This document shows positions 1-10,692 of a stretch of DNA of 64,000 nt, one piece after another. The position numbers and the translations under genes are program-made. The stretch comes from Patellaria atrata CBS 101060. Lineage: Eukaryota; Ascomycota; Dothideomycetes; Patellariales; Patellariaceae. The stretch covers positions 500,056-564,055 of the forward strand of contig MU006090.1 in assembly GCA_010093705.1 (NCBI GenBank), written 5' to 3'. Numbering within the stretch: the first letter of the stretch is position 1; the number at the start of each line of letters is the position of its first letter. The notes below the pieces were generated by a model that had not been told where the DNA came from, searched no databases, and saw nothing but the letters and a program-made list of their open reading frames with translations.

Positions 1-1246
1 GGCTTAATGTATAGAAGGAGATTACGGAAGATATGGGAAGCCGGGGGAAGTCGATCATCGCGAGATGAGACGTAAAAAAGAGGTTTATAGCCAGGGTCGA
101 AGTAGGTATCGTTTTTATAATATTTTATCTCTATGCTTGTACGATACAGTACAGAAAAGGTACGAAGTATACCCAGTTTGACAAGCTTTAAGGAACTTTG
201 CTTATTTGCTACTTATTTACTATCTGCTTGGACAAGAGGGTATATTTGCTTATTTTGAATGGGATTGGCAAAAACTTTGGTGTTAGATCAGTTGTTTTAT
301 TGGAGTTCTGGGTATGGTTATGAACTTCATTACAGCGAGCGTTATGAGAGTTGATCGTATAGCATAACGTCGTGAATATAAGGTTTTAGTTTATTATACA
401 TGTATGTATCTTGCTTCCAACCTCCACCAAAGTAACCTCAATAACCTCTGAACACTCTAAACCTAACTATATACAGATGTTTATATCTACCTCCCGTTTG
501 CGAATCGCCACCTCATCAAACTACACCAGCAGGTTCGATAACACTCATTCCATGTTCTCCATGTCCGCAATCCACAAATAGACAAGTAGAAGAAATTGAA
601 TGGAATAGCTTTATGCTGGTATTGAGGTACAATACCATTCCCGATCCGAGAGGTAAATCTCTTCTTAGTTTTTCAGCAACGTTTGGCAAAGAGGTTCTCT
701 CACCTTTCCCTCTGTTCGTTTGTCTTTTCTCTGGTTTTTATTACAGGTCTATGTTTTCATTTTATATCATGGAAGTGGTTCTACACCAACGCAGGAGCCA
801 GTCCTCTACTATCAGGCCCTCCGTGTCTGGATACGAGTGGGGGAGGACTCTGACGGAAGTGTCAGTATCCGTTTTACGTTCAAACGAGAAATATGATTAT
901 ATCCGTTAGACGGACTTTTTGAGTACGGTTACTAGGAGGGAGAGATATGGTTCCACGAATGTGTTGTGATGTGTTAACGAAACATGCTGTGATTAGAGAG
1001 AACGGGAAACGGGGGTACGGTATCGAGTATTGGAGATTGAAGAAGGGAAAGGTGGATATGGATGTTTAAGGGGATACAGAGGAGATGAGATTGTAAAGAG
1101 GAACTGGATCGAAGGGTATGAAGGAACGTGAAATAAGTGTTCTGGGGTTGGAAGTAAGGTATGATATGATTTACTTCAAAAAGTGTCAAATGTATCGTTA
1201 TAATCCAAACCTCTCAGTCTATCATTCTACTCAAAGCTTCTGGACC
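1..1246. other. AT-rich intergenic stretch, no gene seen
   Basis: The stretch has no open frame with protein-like composition. The longest frame (plus, 613-909) has no recognisable motif and no coding texture. I see no tRNA, repeat or terminal inverted repeat. It may hold 3' flanking sequence of the minus-strand gene that follows. Confidence 0.5.
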
Positions 1247-1969
1247 TCAAATCCTACACAACAGCAAATCCCTCAAACCCCCACCCATCCCAGCCACCAA
1301 CCCCCCCCCCCCTAAAATCCCCAAAGTCTCCGCCATATTCTTCGGCGCACCCCCATGATACGGATACCTCGTCCCCATCAACTCCTCCACGAGCCGGACA
1401 ATCTCCCCTCCGAAAGCGAGATGACGGCTCTTCTGCTCCGAATACGTCGACTCGGTCATCATGTCCAACATGCCCGGTTTCGTGTCGAGGATCAGCTGCT
1501 GCGCCATGACCGTGCGGCCGATGCAGTCGTTGAATTTCTCCGGGTCAGGGTTGGCGAAGTCGAGGTTCATTAGGTGGCCCTGTTGAGGATCAGTATACAA
1601 TATACAATGTACAAATATACAGGGGCGGTGGGTGGTAAGTAAGGCTACGGGGTATGGTGTGAAGGGGGGAGGTCAAAGGGAGAATAGGGAAGGGAAAAGG
1701 GGGATTCACAGAGTACGTCCAATAAAGTCCCACATGAAGTACACCTTGTTCTTGTCCGCGGCGGGCGTCATATACATCTGGTGTAAGTTGGACGCCATGG
1801 CGGGGTGGTGGGCGAGCTTTTCGAGCAGGGCGCACGAGCGGGCCGTCACGTTCAGCCAGGAGGGGTCGAGGGTGAGGCCGTCGGCTTCGAGTTTGGTCTT
1901 GAGGGCCTCGAGGTCGGATTTGGTGAATTGCTCGGTGAATTAGAGGCGGGCGGAGGTGTGAGGGTCCAT
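1247..1969 (-). pseudogene. Unrecognised conserved-looking small protein gene, probably broken or mis-spliced
   Basis: I do not recognise this family. On the minus strand, an ATG at 1969 opens a frame with good protein texture (KSDLEALKTKLEADGLTLD, then a block ending NLHQMYMTPAADKN around 1760), but the tenth codon is TAA (1942-1940). Reading on in the same frame reaches FMWDFIGR near 1710. After a likely intron ending in CAACAG near 1580, a second block follows (HLMNLDFANPDPEKFND, then TKPGMLDMMTEST) and ends at 1247. The phases of the obvious donor (GTACTC) and acceptor do not match. The only in-phase donor, GTGTAC near 1748, would remove residues that look coding. So the gene either carries at least one disabling change, or has a start or junction I cannot place. 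The whole protein would be about 200 residues. GC-rich codon use contrasts with the AT-rich flanks, which argues that this was a real gene. Confidence 0.45.
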
Positions 1970-3184
1970 GTTTGTAATGGTACGAGTAGTATCTCAGTTG
2001 TAAGAATAAGAGGTGGTAGAGTTGAGAATGAGGGATGTTCTGATGTTGAGAATGAGGGATGTTCTGATGTTGAGAATGTGGGACCGGTTCCCCAGCTGTT
2101 TAAATGTTTAGCGTACAAGGATGACGTTGGATTTTTTGTAGCCGTGTAGTCTCTAATCGAATGCGTTCGAAAGTCTGAACGATAAGATATTCATGCCTTT
2201 TGCGTATTTCTGATTCCCTGAAAGCCGTATACGCGACTAACACGCGGTCACGGGATGGTTGTGAAACGTGAAATGTCCCTATTTGGGATGATCTTACTTC
2301 TTGATAGACAGTCTCAGGGGCTCATCCATCAGAAGGATCAAACTGATCTTCCACTCACGTGGTAGGCGTCCATCACTCTCAGCAGAATGTGGAGTGCATG
2401 ATAGTTCGAGTCACAACCAGACATAATCGCCGACAATCAGAGGTGCCTCTATCACCTCATTGTAGCTTGAGAGTCACTGATAGGCGTACTCAACTTGATC
2501 GAAACCTTTCGATATTCTTCTATGAAGGACGAGACTTGAGCATTGTCTGAGATGTTTCGTGCGAGTTGAGCATTCGATAAAATCCTTATCGCGATAATTG
2601 CGCCGTTGACCCGTTACTTTTAGTTCTGTTTAGATATTGCCGTTTTGGGTTTAGTATAAAACTGTGAACTCAACGCCCAAGGGGCTCACTCTTGACCTCG
2701 CTCGTATTGAGTCAGACTTAATTATAGAGAATAATAACGGAAGATAGATATATATTTCCCCTGAGTGAAAAATTCATAATCAATCACCTGTGAAAGTACT
2801 ATTCCAACCAAATAGTTCATAAGGAACCAATGTCTTGGAGATAATTATTTAGAAGCAATAAGTACGATTCCGGTTTTATGGATGTGTATATATTTGATTC
2901 CTTTATCTTACGAGGAATATCTCCTACACACGTCACAGATTCCCCTCTTCGTGAGTCTCATCAGTAGATCATCTTTATGATAGAGACTATTTCAACATGT
3001 AGAATTGATCTACCCTAGGAGACATAATGAATCGCTAGATGTCGCATTCTGTCTAGAATCACAGTCAACACATCTACTACACATCTAACACCCGCCCTCT
3101 ATCCCCTAACACCCAGCCAATGCGCCGCGCAGGACCCTATGCCCTATCCCCGTCACACCTCTACTAAGAACTGTGGTTATCACT
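1970..3184. other. Intergenic spacer, no gene seen
   Basis: AT-rich spacer between the broken small gene and the 3' end of the Hul5 gene. It contains one short tandem repeat (listed separately) and otherwise only short frames without protein-like texture. No RNA gene was recognised. Confidence 0.5.
2021..2082. repeat. 24-bp tandem repeat, about 2.5 copies
   Basis: Two perfect copies of a 24-base unit beginning GTTGAGAATGAGGGATG occupy 2021-2044 and 2045-2068. They are followed by a partial copy that diverges after about 10 bases. The array is non-coding and lies just upstream of the possible start of the broken minus-strand gene. Confidence 0.85.
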
Positions 3185-6100
3185 TTAACTCAAATCAAAC
3201 CCAGCATTCGCATTAACGGCATAAAGCAATTTCTCCCTCAATGTCCTCTCATCCTGATATCTCGGCAATTTCAAAAGATTCACGCAAGTACTCGTGCTCG
3301 GCAATCTCTCCTGATCATCCCCCGCATCTCGGATGCTAAACTTGGGATTCAAACTGCCAAACCCCAATAACGGCGCCCGGGGCGTGCTCGTCACGAACTT
3401 TAACACTGCCCTCCGTTCGGTATCGGAGAGACTCTCCATGACGTGCCAGAAGAGACGGACAGAGGGATGCTCCTGATTGTCGTCACCAATGACATAGACA
3501 CCGCCGTATTGCGTATTGCGCCGAAGGTCAGGGATATCAATGCTACTGGAGGAGCCGCCGAGTAGGGTTTGGAGTTCAGATTGATTGAACATGCTGAGCC
3601 AAGACGGTTGGATTATAGTCGCGAGGCCGCGTAGAAAGGCGTTTGTCTGCGCTAGGGGCTGGCTCTGCAGACGATGGCGAGCGATCTGTGCAATGTAGAT
3701 GAGGCGATTGTCGTTGCGAACGGGCTCATTAGCGCCGTTAGGGTGCAAGTTGCGCGTAATCACTTTGGTAGCGCCCGTGCTGTAGTCCGTGGTAATAGTA
3801 TCGTCAACGGTGAATGTGAGCCCAAGGTCCTCAACGTCGCCGTCGTAATTCTTGAGCTGGAGGAGCCCTTGATATAGTCCTTCATCAAGGTCACGAAGGT
3901 CATTGAGATTGGCACGGTAGCCGGACTCTTTAGGTGCGGAACCGCGTCCGCCTGTCAAGGCCCATTTGAGAAGGAAGAAGCCAGCGAAGTTGATGTCGAC
4001 AAGGATGCCTTCGTAGAGACATTTGCCCACAACGCGGCCGCAGAACTCGTAGCGTTGTAAAAGATCTATGACGGATGCTCGGTATTCGGTCGAGCCCTCC
4101 TTGAATCCGGCTTGCTTTAACATTTCTTTCCGCTCATCTAACGCTGCTGGGCTGGGATAGAGAACGTGCTGTTCGTTTTCTACGAACAAATTGAAGCCGT
4201 CCGTTGGAGTAAAAGCTTGGCTTGTAAGTCGGGTTAAGAACTCCTTCGTCACGCCACCGCCATCTATGCCGGCTTCCACCGTACCGAATTGGTCGATGAA
4301 AGTAATCTGGATAGGTTCTTTAAGACCTTCGTTGAGGTCGTAAAACTGCTCATAAGCATCATCAAATTCGTGATCCCGGCGAATCCTAGCATGATGCTTG
4401 ACGAGTACATCCCGGGCGTTCATTTCATGCATTAGATGCATACGCCATTGATCTGCGTCCACCACGCCGTGTCGTCTCTTTAACTATTCAACTATTTATA
4501 AGGTGTTCGTAGTTATTAAGGCATCAAAGGAACTTACCTGGTCAAGATGTACAAATTCCCGGAAGATTTGTACTCTTGTAGAGAAGGGGATCATGAACGG
4601 CATGTTCTGAAGAATCTCTAACCGCGGCGCAACAGCTTGGAGGTATCTCTTTCTCGACGCTTTGCGCTGTTGTCGTTGCAGACGGGCAATTTCCTTTGCT
4701 TGTTGTATTCGTCTTGTTCCAATTAGGGCCACCGATATCTCTTCATCTTCTTCCTCTTCGCTACCGTCCTCTCTGTCCTCCTCCTGTACCTTGTGACGAC
4801 TTTCCTCTTCCTGAACTACGGCTGGTATGAAGCCCTCCATATCAAATCGTGTAGTCATGAGCCAATGATCGGCCGGTAGGAATTTTCGTCGTGAATCTCG
4901 TTCGTAAATCATTCGTAACAGGCCTGTAACTAGACCTTTGACATAATCTAAACTTAAACCTGCAATTTTGACTGTAGTAGAACTTGGGCCTAAGGTTTCC
5001 GTTTTGATTGTATCTGGAGCTGTTCGATCATTCGAAGTAAATCCGAAATAGCTACTGATGCTCTTTCCGGAGTCCCTTGGTTCAAGATCTGAGATCTCTG
5101 CTGCGTTAAAGTACAAAGTGAAACCCAAGTTCTTCAAAAAGGTTACTAAATGTTGTATCCCATCAAGTGGAAGCGCATTATTTCTTCCTCGGCTCGAGCT
5201 TGAAAAGGTATTTGATGATCTAGCTGAAAAGAATTCCTCATCGTCCATGAGTTTCAGAACGAAAATGTAGAGCTCCATGAAGATTAATATGATTCTCCAT
5301 TCATCATCCAGGTCCTCTGTAGACGACTGTCTAGTTGGGGGTTGCCATCCATATGTACCAGCATTGTTGGATCGTCTGGGTTTGATGAGTTTGATCACTG
5401 CTCTAGAATCTTGTGTGATTATCTTGAAGACCATTGTGTTTGAAGTCGCTTGCCAGAAATATCTTATTGCCGAACTTTGAACACCCTTTTCAATGGAGTT
5501 CGAAACAGAACTCGACCCAAAATAAAGCCACATGCGTATCTCATCTCCTTGCATAGGAAACAAACGTAATAGCGTGAGCGCGTAATTTGCGAATTGCCTT
5601 GCTTCATCGTTATCATTCCTACCATTAGTGTGGGTGAGAACTGTAGATGGAGAAGTCGAATTTGTGTTAGAAAGAAGAGCGCCGATGCTCTGCTTATTTA
5701 CTAATGAAAGTAACTGTTCCTGGACGAATTCATCGTTCTGAGACCGGCTCTTTTCTTCAGGCTGCTCATCGTTCACGATCTCTCTCGAGTCAGAGATGAC
5801 ATCAGTCGGTAATGAAGACAACAACTGAGAAACAACGGTAATAAAGTCGATGTCCGAGGAGTATGCTTCAGGGTTCTGAAAACCATAAGTATGTCTGTGG
5901 AGGTAGATAAAACATGCTAATAGCCGCGCTCTTGCTGGAGCTTCAGATAGCTCTTCGTATCTACTATAACCGTTTGATTGAACAAGGTCCGCGAGAGATT
6001 TAGCAAGAATCTTCGAGTTAATCCGATCAGCAATATCCTCTATCAAACTTTTCGATGCTGCAAAAGGCCTCGATATTTGCGTTAACGCGGGAAGTGTGAG

Positions 6101-6865
6101 GAATATGCAAGCATAGGTTTCATAAACGAGGAGCGTGTCTGCGGTCAAACCTTGTAATGGTGATACTGCAGTTTCGATCAACAACTTCTGTTGGTCTGTT
6201 GATGAGCTTGTGGATAGTAGAGTAGTCGTGAGTTTTGCTATGGTTCTGTAGAAGGGTTTCGAGTTACGGGCGGTCTGCCGTGGGATTTGCATAACTAGGA
6301 ACTTGAGACAGCTAAGGAGCAATAATGCTTTTTCAATTCTTCCCACTTGGTAATCTAGGGCCGCAATAACAACTTTCTGTAACCGGAGATAACTTATTGG
6401 CCAAGGCCCGTCTGACGATGAGAATACGTTTCTCTGAATAGAATACTCCTGGCGTTTGGAGAACCTCTGTAACCGGTTTATGTCTTCTTCATCTCGGACC
6501 TTGATGAAGATCAAGAGACGTTGGAGTTGGGCCAACGCCTCACCCTCGGAAGCGTATGGGATCGGGGTAGCTACATCGGGACCATGGGAATGGTCTTTTG
6601 CATTCTGTTCTATTGTATCCCACTCTTTCCGCAGGTTATCTTCCACTTCACGCCGGCAACGATGCCCCCGCCACACTCGCTGTAATGTCTTGGTTGCATT
6701 CTGCTTTTCTCGTTCACGCTGTCGTTGTTGTCTTTCCTGCTGAGCACTCTCTAGTGCAGAGTGTGTTCCAGACCCGGAACCAGGACTCCCAAAGGGGTTT
6801 TTATTTCTGCCCGAAAGGTTAACCTGGCGCGGCTTTCGTGAGCTGCCGCTGAATGTCTGAAACAT
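3185..6865 (-). CDS. HUL5: HECT-type E3 ubiquitin ligase Hul5 (UBE3C family)
   Basis: Ubiquitin-protein ligase of the Hul5/UBE3C family, which in yeast associates with the proteasome and extends ubiquitin chains on misfolded proteins. Two exons, 6865-4538 and 4477-3185, are split by a 60-base intron (4478-4537, GTAAGT..AAAG); the joined frame gives 1206 residues. The N-terminus has the typical MFQTFSGSSRKPRQVNL start. An IQ-like basic helix (KTLQRVWRGHRCRREVEDNL, residues about 60-80) follows, then a long helical region with an acidic patch (about residues 700-720), and a C-terminal HECT domain of about 370 residues. The catalytic cysteine sits in LPSTSTCVNLLKLP and is Cys1174 (codon at 3284-3286). 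The start is an ATG with no better upstream candidate. The family assignment rests on the IQ-plus-HECT layout and the conserved C-terminal lobe. Confidence 0.95.
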
Positions 6866-7440
6866 TATCGTCTAAAGGGAGGAGTAATCAAGAGCGACCA
6901 TAGACTATCACGTGAAGGGTGCTATTAGGTATCTTTTTCCTAAGATTTTGTGCTTTGTTTAGTTGTTCGTAGAGAGTTGTTGCGCGAGCTGACGGCGATA
7001 GGTATGTGTAGAATTAGGTAGCAGAGGGCCGCAACGGCGAGCAACTTAGGGTGGCGTCATAAGTTCTGACAGAAGGATGAGGACGCGCTCCTGTAGGATA
7101 GATAATAAAACCTCCTGTCTGGATAGTGAAGAGTCCTCGGAGCTCTGTGAGAGAGAGCTGTAAGATAGTGTTTATGTCAACTTTCTCGAGAGTTCTATAT
7201 AATAAAGGCGGCGCTCTATCATCAGTCATCTCCGTTCGGTTGAGGCTACTCCTCACGTGACGGGAGAGCTACAGGGCAGCACTGTACGGAATACTTACAA
7301 GGGGAGCTCCTAACCGAATAAGGTAATATCTCTCTGTAGATTCTTGATATGTTAAAAGACCTGGGACAACTCATGTCTAGCTTCCAATGTCATTTACATG
7401 CCTCAAAATACTAGTTCTAGTTCTGGTACAAGACTACTGT
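6866..7440. other. Hul5 upstream region, no gene seen
   Basis: Presumed promoter and 5' leader of the Hul5 gene. Frames here are short and lack protein texture. No clear TATA element or RNA gene was recognised. Confidence 0.4.
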
Positions 7441-7445
7441 AATTT

Positions 7446-7485
7446 TGGGGAGCTGTTATTTTGACATCCCCTCCTCCCCCAAGCA
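7446..7485 (+). mobile_element. Solo terminal-repeat fragment related to the MITE at 61.7 kb
   Basis: The segment GGGGAGCTGTTATTTTGACA followed by CCCCTCC closely matches the left end of the inverted-repeat element at 61664 (GGGGGACTGTTATTTTGACA followed by CCCC). The shared core is 14 identical bases, CTGTTATTTTGACA. No matching opposite end is visible within several hundred bases, so this looks like a truncated or heavily decayed copy. It lies about 60 bases from the SINE-like element that follows. Confidence 0.55.
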
Positions 7486-7545
7486 CGTTTCCTTTCCACT
7501 TGTAGCTTATGAATAAATAAACAGTTATCTCTTTCCATATCCCAG

Positions 7546-7745
7546 AGACTCGTGGCCTAGTGGTGATGACCCCCCAACATACCGATCAGGCCAAAACAAA
7601 CCGGTCCAGAGGTCGAACCTGAGAGGGGGATTAATGCCCTCAAGCAGAACTACCACGCCGCTCGTCCATTCATGGATAGGAGCGGGTGGGGACTATTTTG
7701 CCATTTTTTTTTTTATAAAAAAAAATTTGAAATTTTTATTTATAC
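7546..7745 (+). mobile_element. tRNA-derived SINE-like element
   Basis: An RNA polymerase III internal promoter is visible. Box A (TGGCCTAGTGG, 7553-7563) fits the consensus TRGYNNARNNG exactly. A box B-like GGTCGAACC (7611-7619) matches the GWTCRANNC consensus except at one position. The spacing of about 48 bases between them is normal for tRNA genes. The sequence does not fold into an evident tRNA. It continues for about 80 bases into an unrelated body and ends in T-rich then A-rich runs (about 7705-7735). That layout (tRNA-like head, body, simple tail) is that of a SINE. I could not identify target-site duplications, and a decayed tRNA pseudogene remains possible. Confidence 0.6.
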
Positions 7746-8123
7746 TGTGAGACATGGATTATAAGCAACTTTTGAAACCGAGCGAATTCTAGAATGGGTA
7801 AATGCTACCATCTCTTATAGTAGTTTAAAATGTTATTAGGTAGTTGGACGTTTTGAACCACTTCACATCAGCGATGTGGAACTATCATAAGGAATGAGTC
7901 GGAATGTCGTAGGTTGTAGAGGTTATAGTTATATAGAATTTAGTATATAAACAGTGTATCCATCAATCTCAAACTATAATATCATTTGAGAGTTTCAAAG
8001 TACGATTCAGGTCACGAGAGTACGCGACAGTGTCCTGCACCATGTATGTCTTGACCCTGAAGCGTTGATCATTCTTTTACGTGTTACACACAAAACTTTC
8101 CTCTACTATAAATCGCTTCAACC
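7746..8123. other. Erg27 upstream region
   Basis: AT-rich spacer that should contain the promoter and leader of the downstream plus-strand Erg27 gene. No coding frame or clear core-promoter element was seen; a TATAAA-like string at about 8107 is only some 15 bases from the ATG, too close to act as a TATA box. Confidence 0.4.
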
Positions 8124-9518
8124 ATGGGTTCGTCAGCCGGTGATGGCTCAGAAGAGGAATTTCGAGTTCTAGTAACAGGCGCAAATAGGTCAGTGATGTT
8201 TCAAGCTGTCTAGTCCCATAAGCTGACGTTCTTAATAATTAGTGGTTTAGGTTTTGCCATCTGCTGTCGTCTAATCGACGAATTCCTCCAAAACCGCCCT
8301 CAAAACCAAATTCTCCTTATCATCCCCACGACGCGTAGCCAGCGAAAAGGCGATGAGACGGTCAATGGGCTAGAAAAGCACCTTCGGAAGACGTGCAGAG
8401 ATGCGGCAAAGTCCATACCCGGGTTTGACATGGTCCTTCAGCGCCGTGTGCGCTTCCAACCAGAATCCCTCGACCTCAATTCTATATTATCGGTTCAACG
8501 ATTGAGCAAGAAGCTGTTGAATAGTAAAAACAAGATCGATGTGTTGATATGCAATGCTGGATATGGAGGGTTTACACATCCAGATTGGCCCGTTGCTATC
8601 TGGACTCTCCTTACGGACTGGATACAGGCGACGACATGGCCGACGTTCAAATTGGCCGAGACCGGCTTGTTGACTGATTCTCAGATACCTGAAAACAAGA
8701 AGAGCGAAGAGACCTCACCAGAAGACACTAGACTAGGAACTGTCTTCTGCGCAAACGTGTTTGGCCACTATCTCCTAGCCCATTACCTCACCCCTCTACT
8801 CTCAGATCATCGTCCAAGGGTAGAAAATAAAGGTCGCATTATATGGATGTCAAGTCTCGAAGCCTACGAGCGCTGTCTCGATTTCTCCGACTTTCAAAGC
8901 ATCAAATCTCCCTACTCATACGAAGGTACAAAACGGATCACAGACCTCCTCGCACTAACAGCAGAATCTCCATCTACCGCACCCTGGGTAGAGAAGTATT
9001 TCACCGATGTACCAAGCCAAACAGTAGCACGGGGACAGCAGACTACACGACCTAAGATCTATGTGGCACATCCAGGGATCTGCTACACAGGCATCTTCCC
9101 CATAAACTATATAGCAAATCTGGCCATGATAGCCGCGTTCTACATCGCGCGATGGTGTGGGTCGATCTGGCACGCCAACCACCCGTACCTGGGGGCCGTG
9201 GCGCCTGTCTGGCTTGCCTTAGTATCACAAAGCATCATCGATCAAGCAGAGGCCAAGGAAGGAAAGGGAAAATGGGGGAGTGCGGTAAACAGACGGGGGA
9301 ATGAGCGGGTGGTGAGAACGGAAACCGAGAGGTGGGGATGGGGTGGGATAGTGGGTGAGCAAGTGAGGAAGAAGGGACGGAAGAGGGGTGCGAAAGCAGT
9401 CACGGAAGAGGACTTGGTTGTCTTTGAGGAGCAAGGTAGGACGGTTTGGAAAGAGATGGAGCGGTTGAGGGTCGAATGGGAAAACAAGTTGAGGGAGGCT
9501 GGTGTCTCGGAGTTGTAA
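8124..9518 (+). CDS. ERG27: 3-keto-steroid reductase Erg27 (SDR family)
   Basis: NADPH-dependent 3-ketosteroid reductase of the C4-demethylation complex in ergosterol synthesis; it acts at the ER/lipid-droplet membrane with Erg25, Erg26 and Erg28. Exons 8124-8188 and 8243-9518 are joined across a 54-base intron that splits the Ser codon of the dinucleotide-binding motif TGANSGLGFA (residues 18-27). The product has 446 residues. Other SDR landmarks are ICNAGYGGF (the NAG motif) and the catalytic YEGTK (Tyr248, Lys252). Residues about 300-320 include a short hydrophobic stretch, and a basic tail follows that is longer than in generic SDRs, as is usual for fungal Erg27. The ATG at 8124 is favoured because it places the Rossmann motif close to the N-terminus. 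A diverged SDR of other function is possible but less likely, given the long inserts between the NAG motif and the active-site Tyr. Confidence 0.88.
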
Positions 9519-10692
9519 GTACTCGTAAAGTTGTATATCTATGAGCGCAACAAGATATTTAATTGTAATAGACTATTGGAAGCTTGCATCTGTGTACGTC
9601 CCTGTGCTAAGAGTCGGGATATCGTCCCTCATTGTGGAACTATTTACCAGATAGATGGGAGTGTGTCTCCCCATCCCCAGTTCCACCCGGAAGCGCGATC
9701 AAGTATAGAGGAGTCTCACTGGCACAACAACCCACAAAGGTATCGTGAGTCCTTCGATAAATGTTTTATGTGACTCGTAAATTACAGGTTGTTGAACGAG
9801 GATGTTCAAAACACTCATCACAGTGGCGGACTGCAAGAACCCCCGACATCTGGCACAGTCACGACGCTAAATGATAATCAGGGGCAAGTCCAGGCTTGGG
9901 ATGTCCTTCCGCAGCTTCGGGAGAGGAAGATGCGAAAGATGCGCCCGAATTTGGGCGTTGAGGGCGTCGAGGGCCCCTTGGGCGTTGGAAGCCGCCTTGC
10001 ATGGTCCGGGAAGCGATCACTGCGGCCAATTCTGCGACGTTTTCCCTCCATTTTCTTCAAGAGACGCTCGCATTTCTTTTGCTGCTCGTGCTTCTCCTCT
10101 TGCTCTCGTGCTCACTGTTTCCATCCATCCCTCTAAGAAGTTTCGATTGATTCTTACATTATTTCGACGACAAAGTCATCCTCTGTGACTGTGACTCTAG
10201 AGCTTCGTGACGCGTAGTTGCTACTTACCATCTGCTCGCTCTCCGGATCATTGCACATATTCTCCGCTCAGAAAACTTGTTGCGCTTTTGGCCGCTGCTC
10301 TTCAACTCTTCCAATCAAATCACATCACAATCAATTCCCGTCTTCCATTAAGGCTTAAATTCCTGCTCAAAGAGCAGGATATTCCAATGGAACCCAAGCA
10401 AGAGGTGCTCTCGAGCGACTTCCCTCCCGTCTTCGCGCACATGCTCTTCGACCATTGACCTGCGCACATAATTTGACAACAAGGCGCATCTCTCATCGCG
10501 CCGTCACGAGACACGCTCCGAGGACAAAGAAAGGAGTAGTCGCGTGTTTATACATTGTCCAAACTTGACAAAGCCATTGTTCTCTCCCACTTTCTGTCAA
10601 CTTCAACCAAGCGGACGCCGGAACAACCATCTTGAAACCAAAATCCCCACAAACCTTTATCATCCTTCGTACCGACCTTACAATACTATAAT
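9519..10692. other. Spacer with possible relic minus-strand coding fragments
   Basis: This spacer lies upstream of the CM1-domain gene. On the minus strand, fragments with coding-like texture appear: one near 10456-10350 (ATG start, frame MVEEHVREDGREVAREHLLL), a charged piece near 10120-10020 (EQEEKHEQQKKCERLLKKME), and one near 10005-9875 (ALDALNAQIRAHLSHLPLPK). I could not link them by in-phase splice sites into one frame. They may be a decayed gene, a short unrecognised gene, or chance. Confidence 0.3.
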
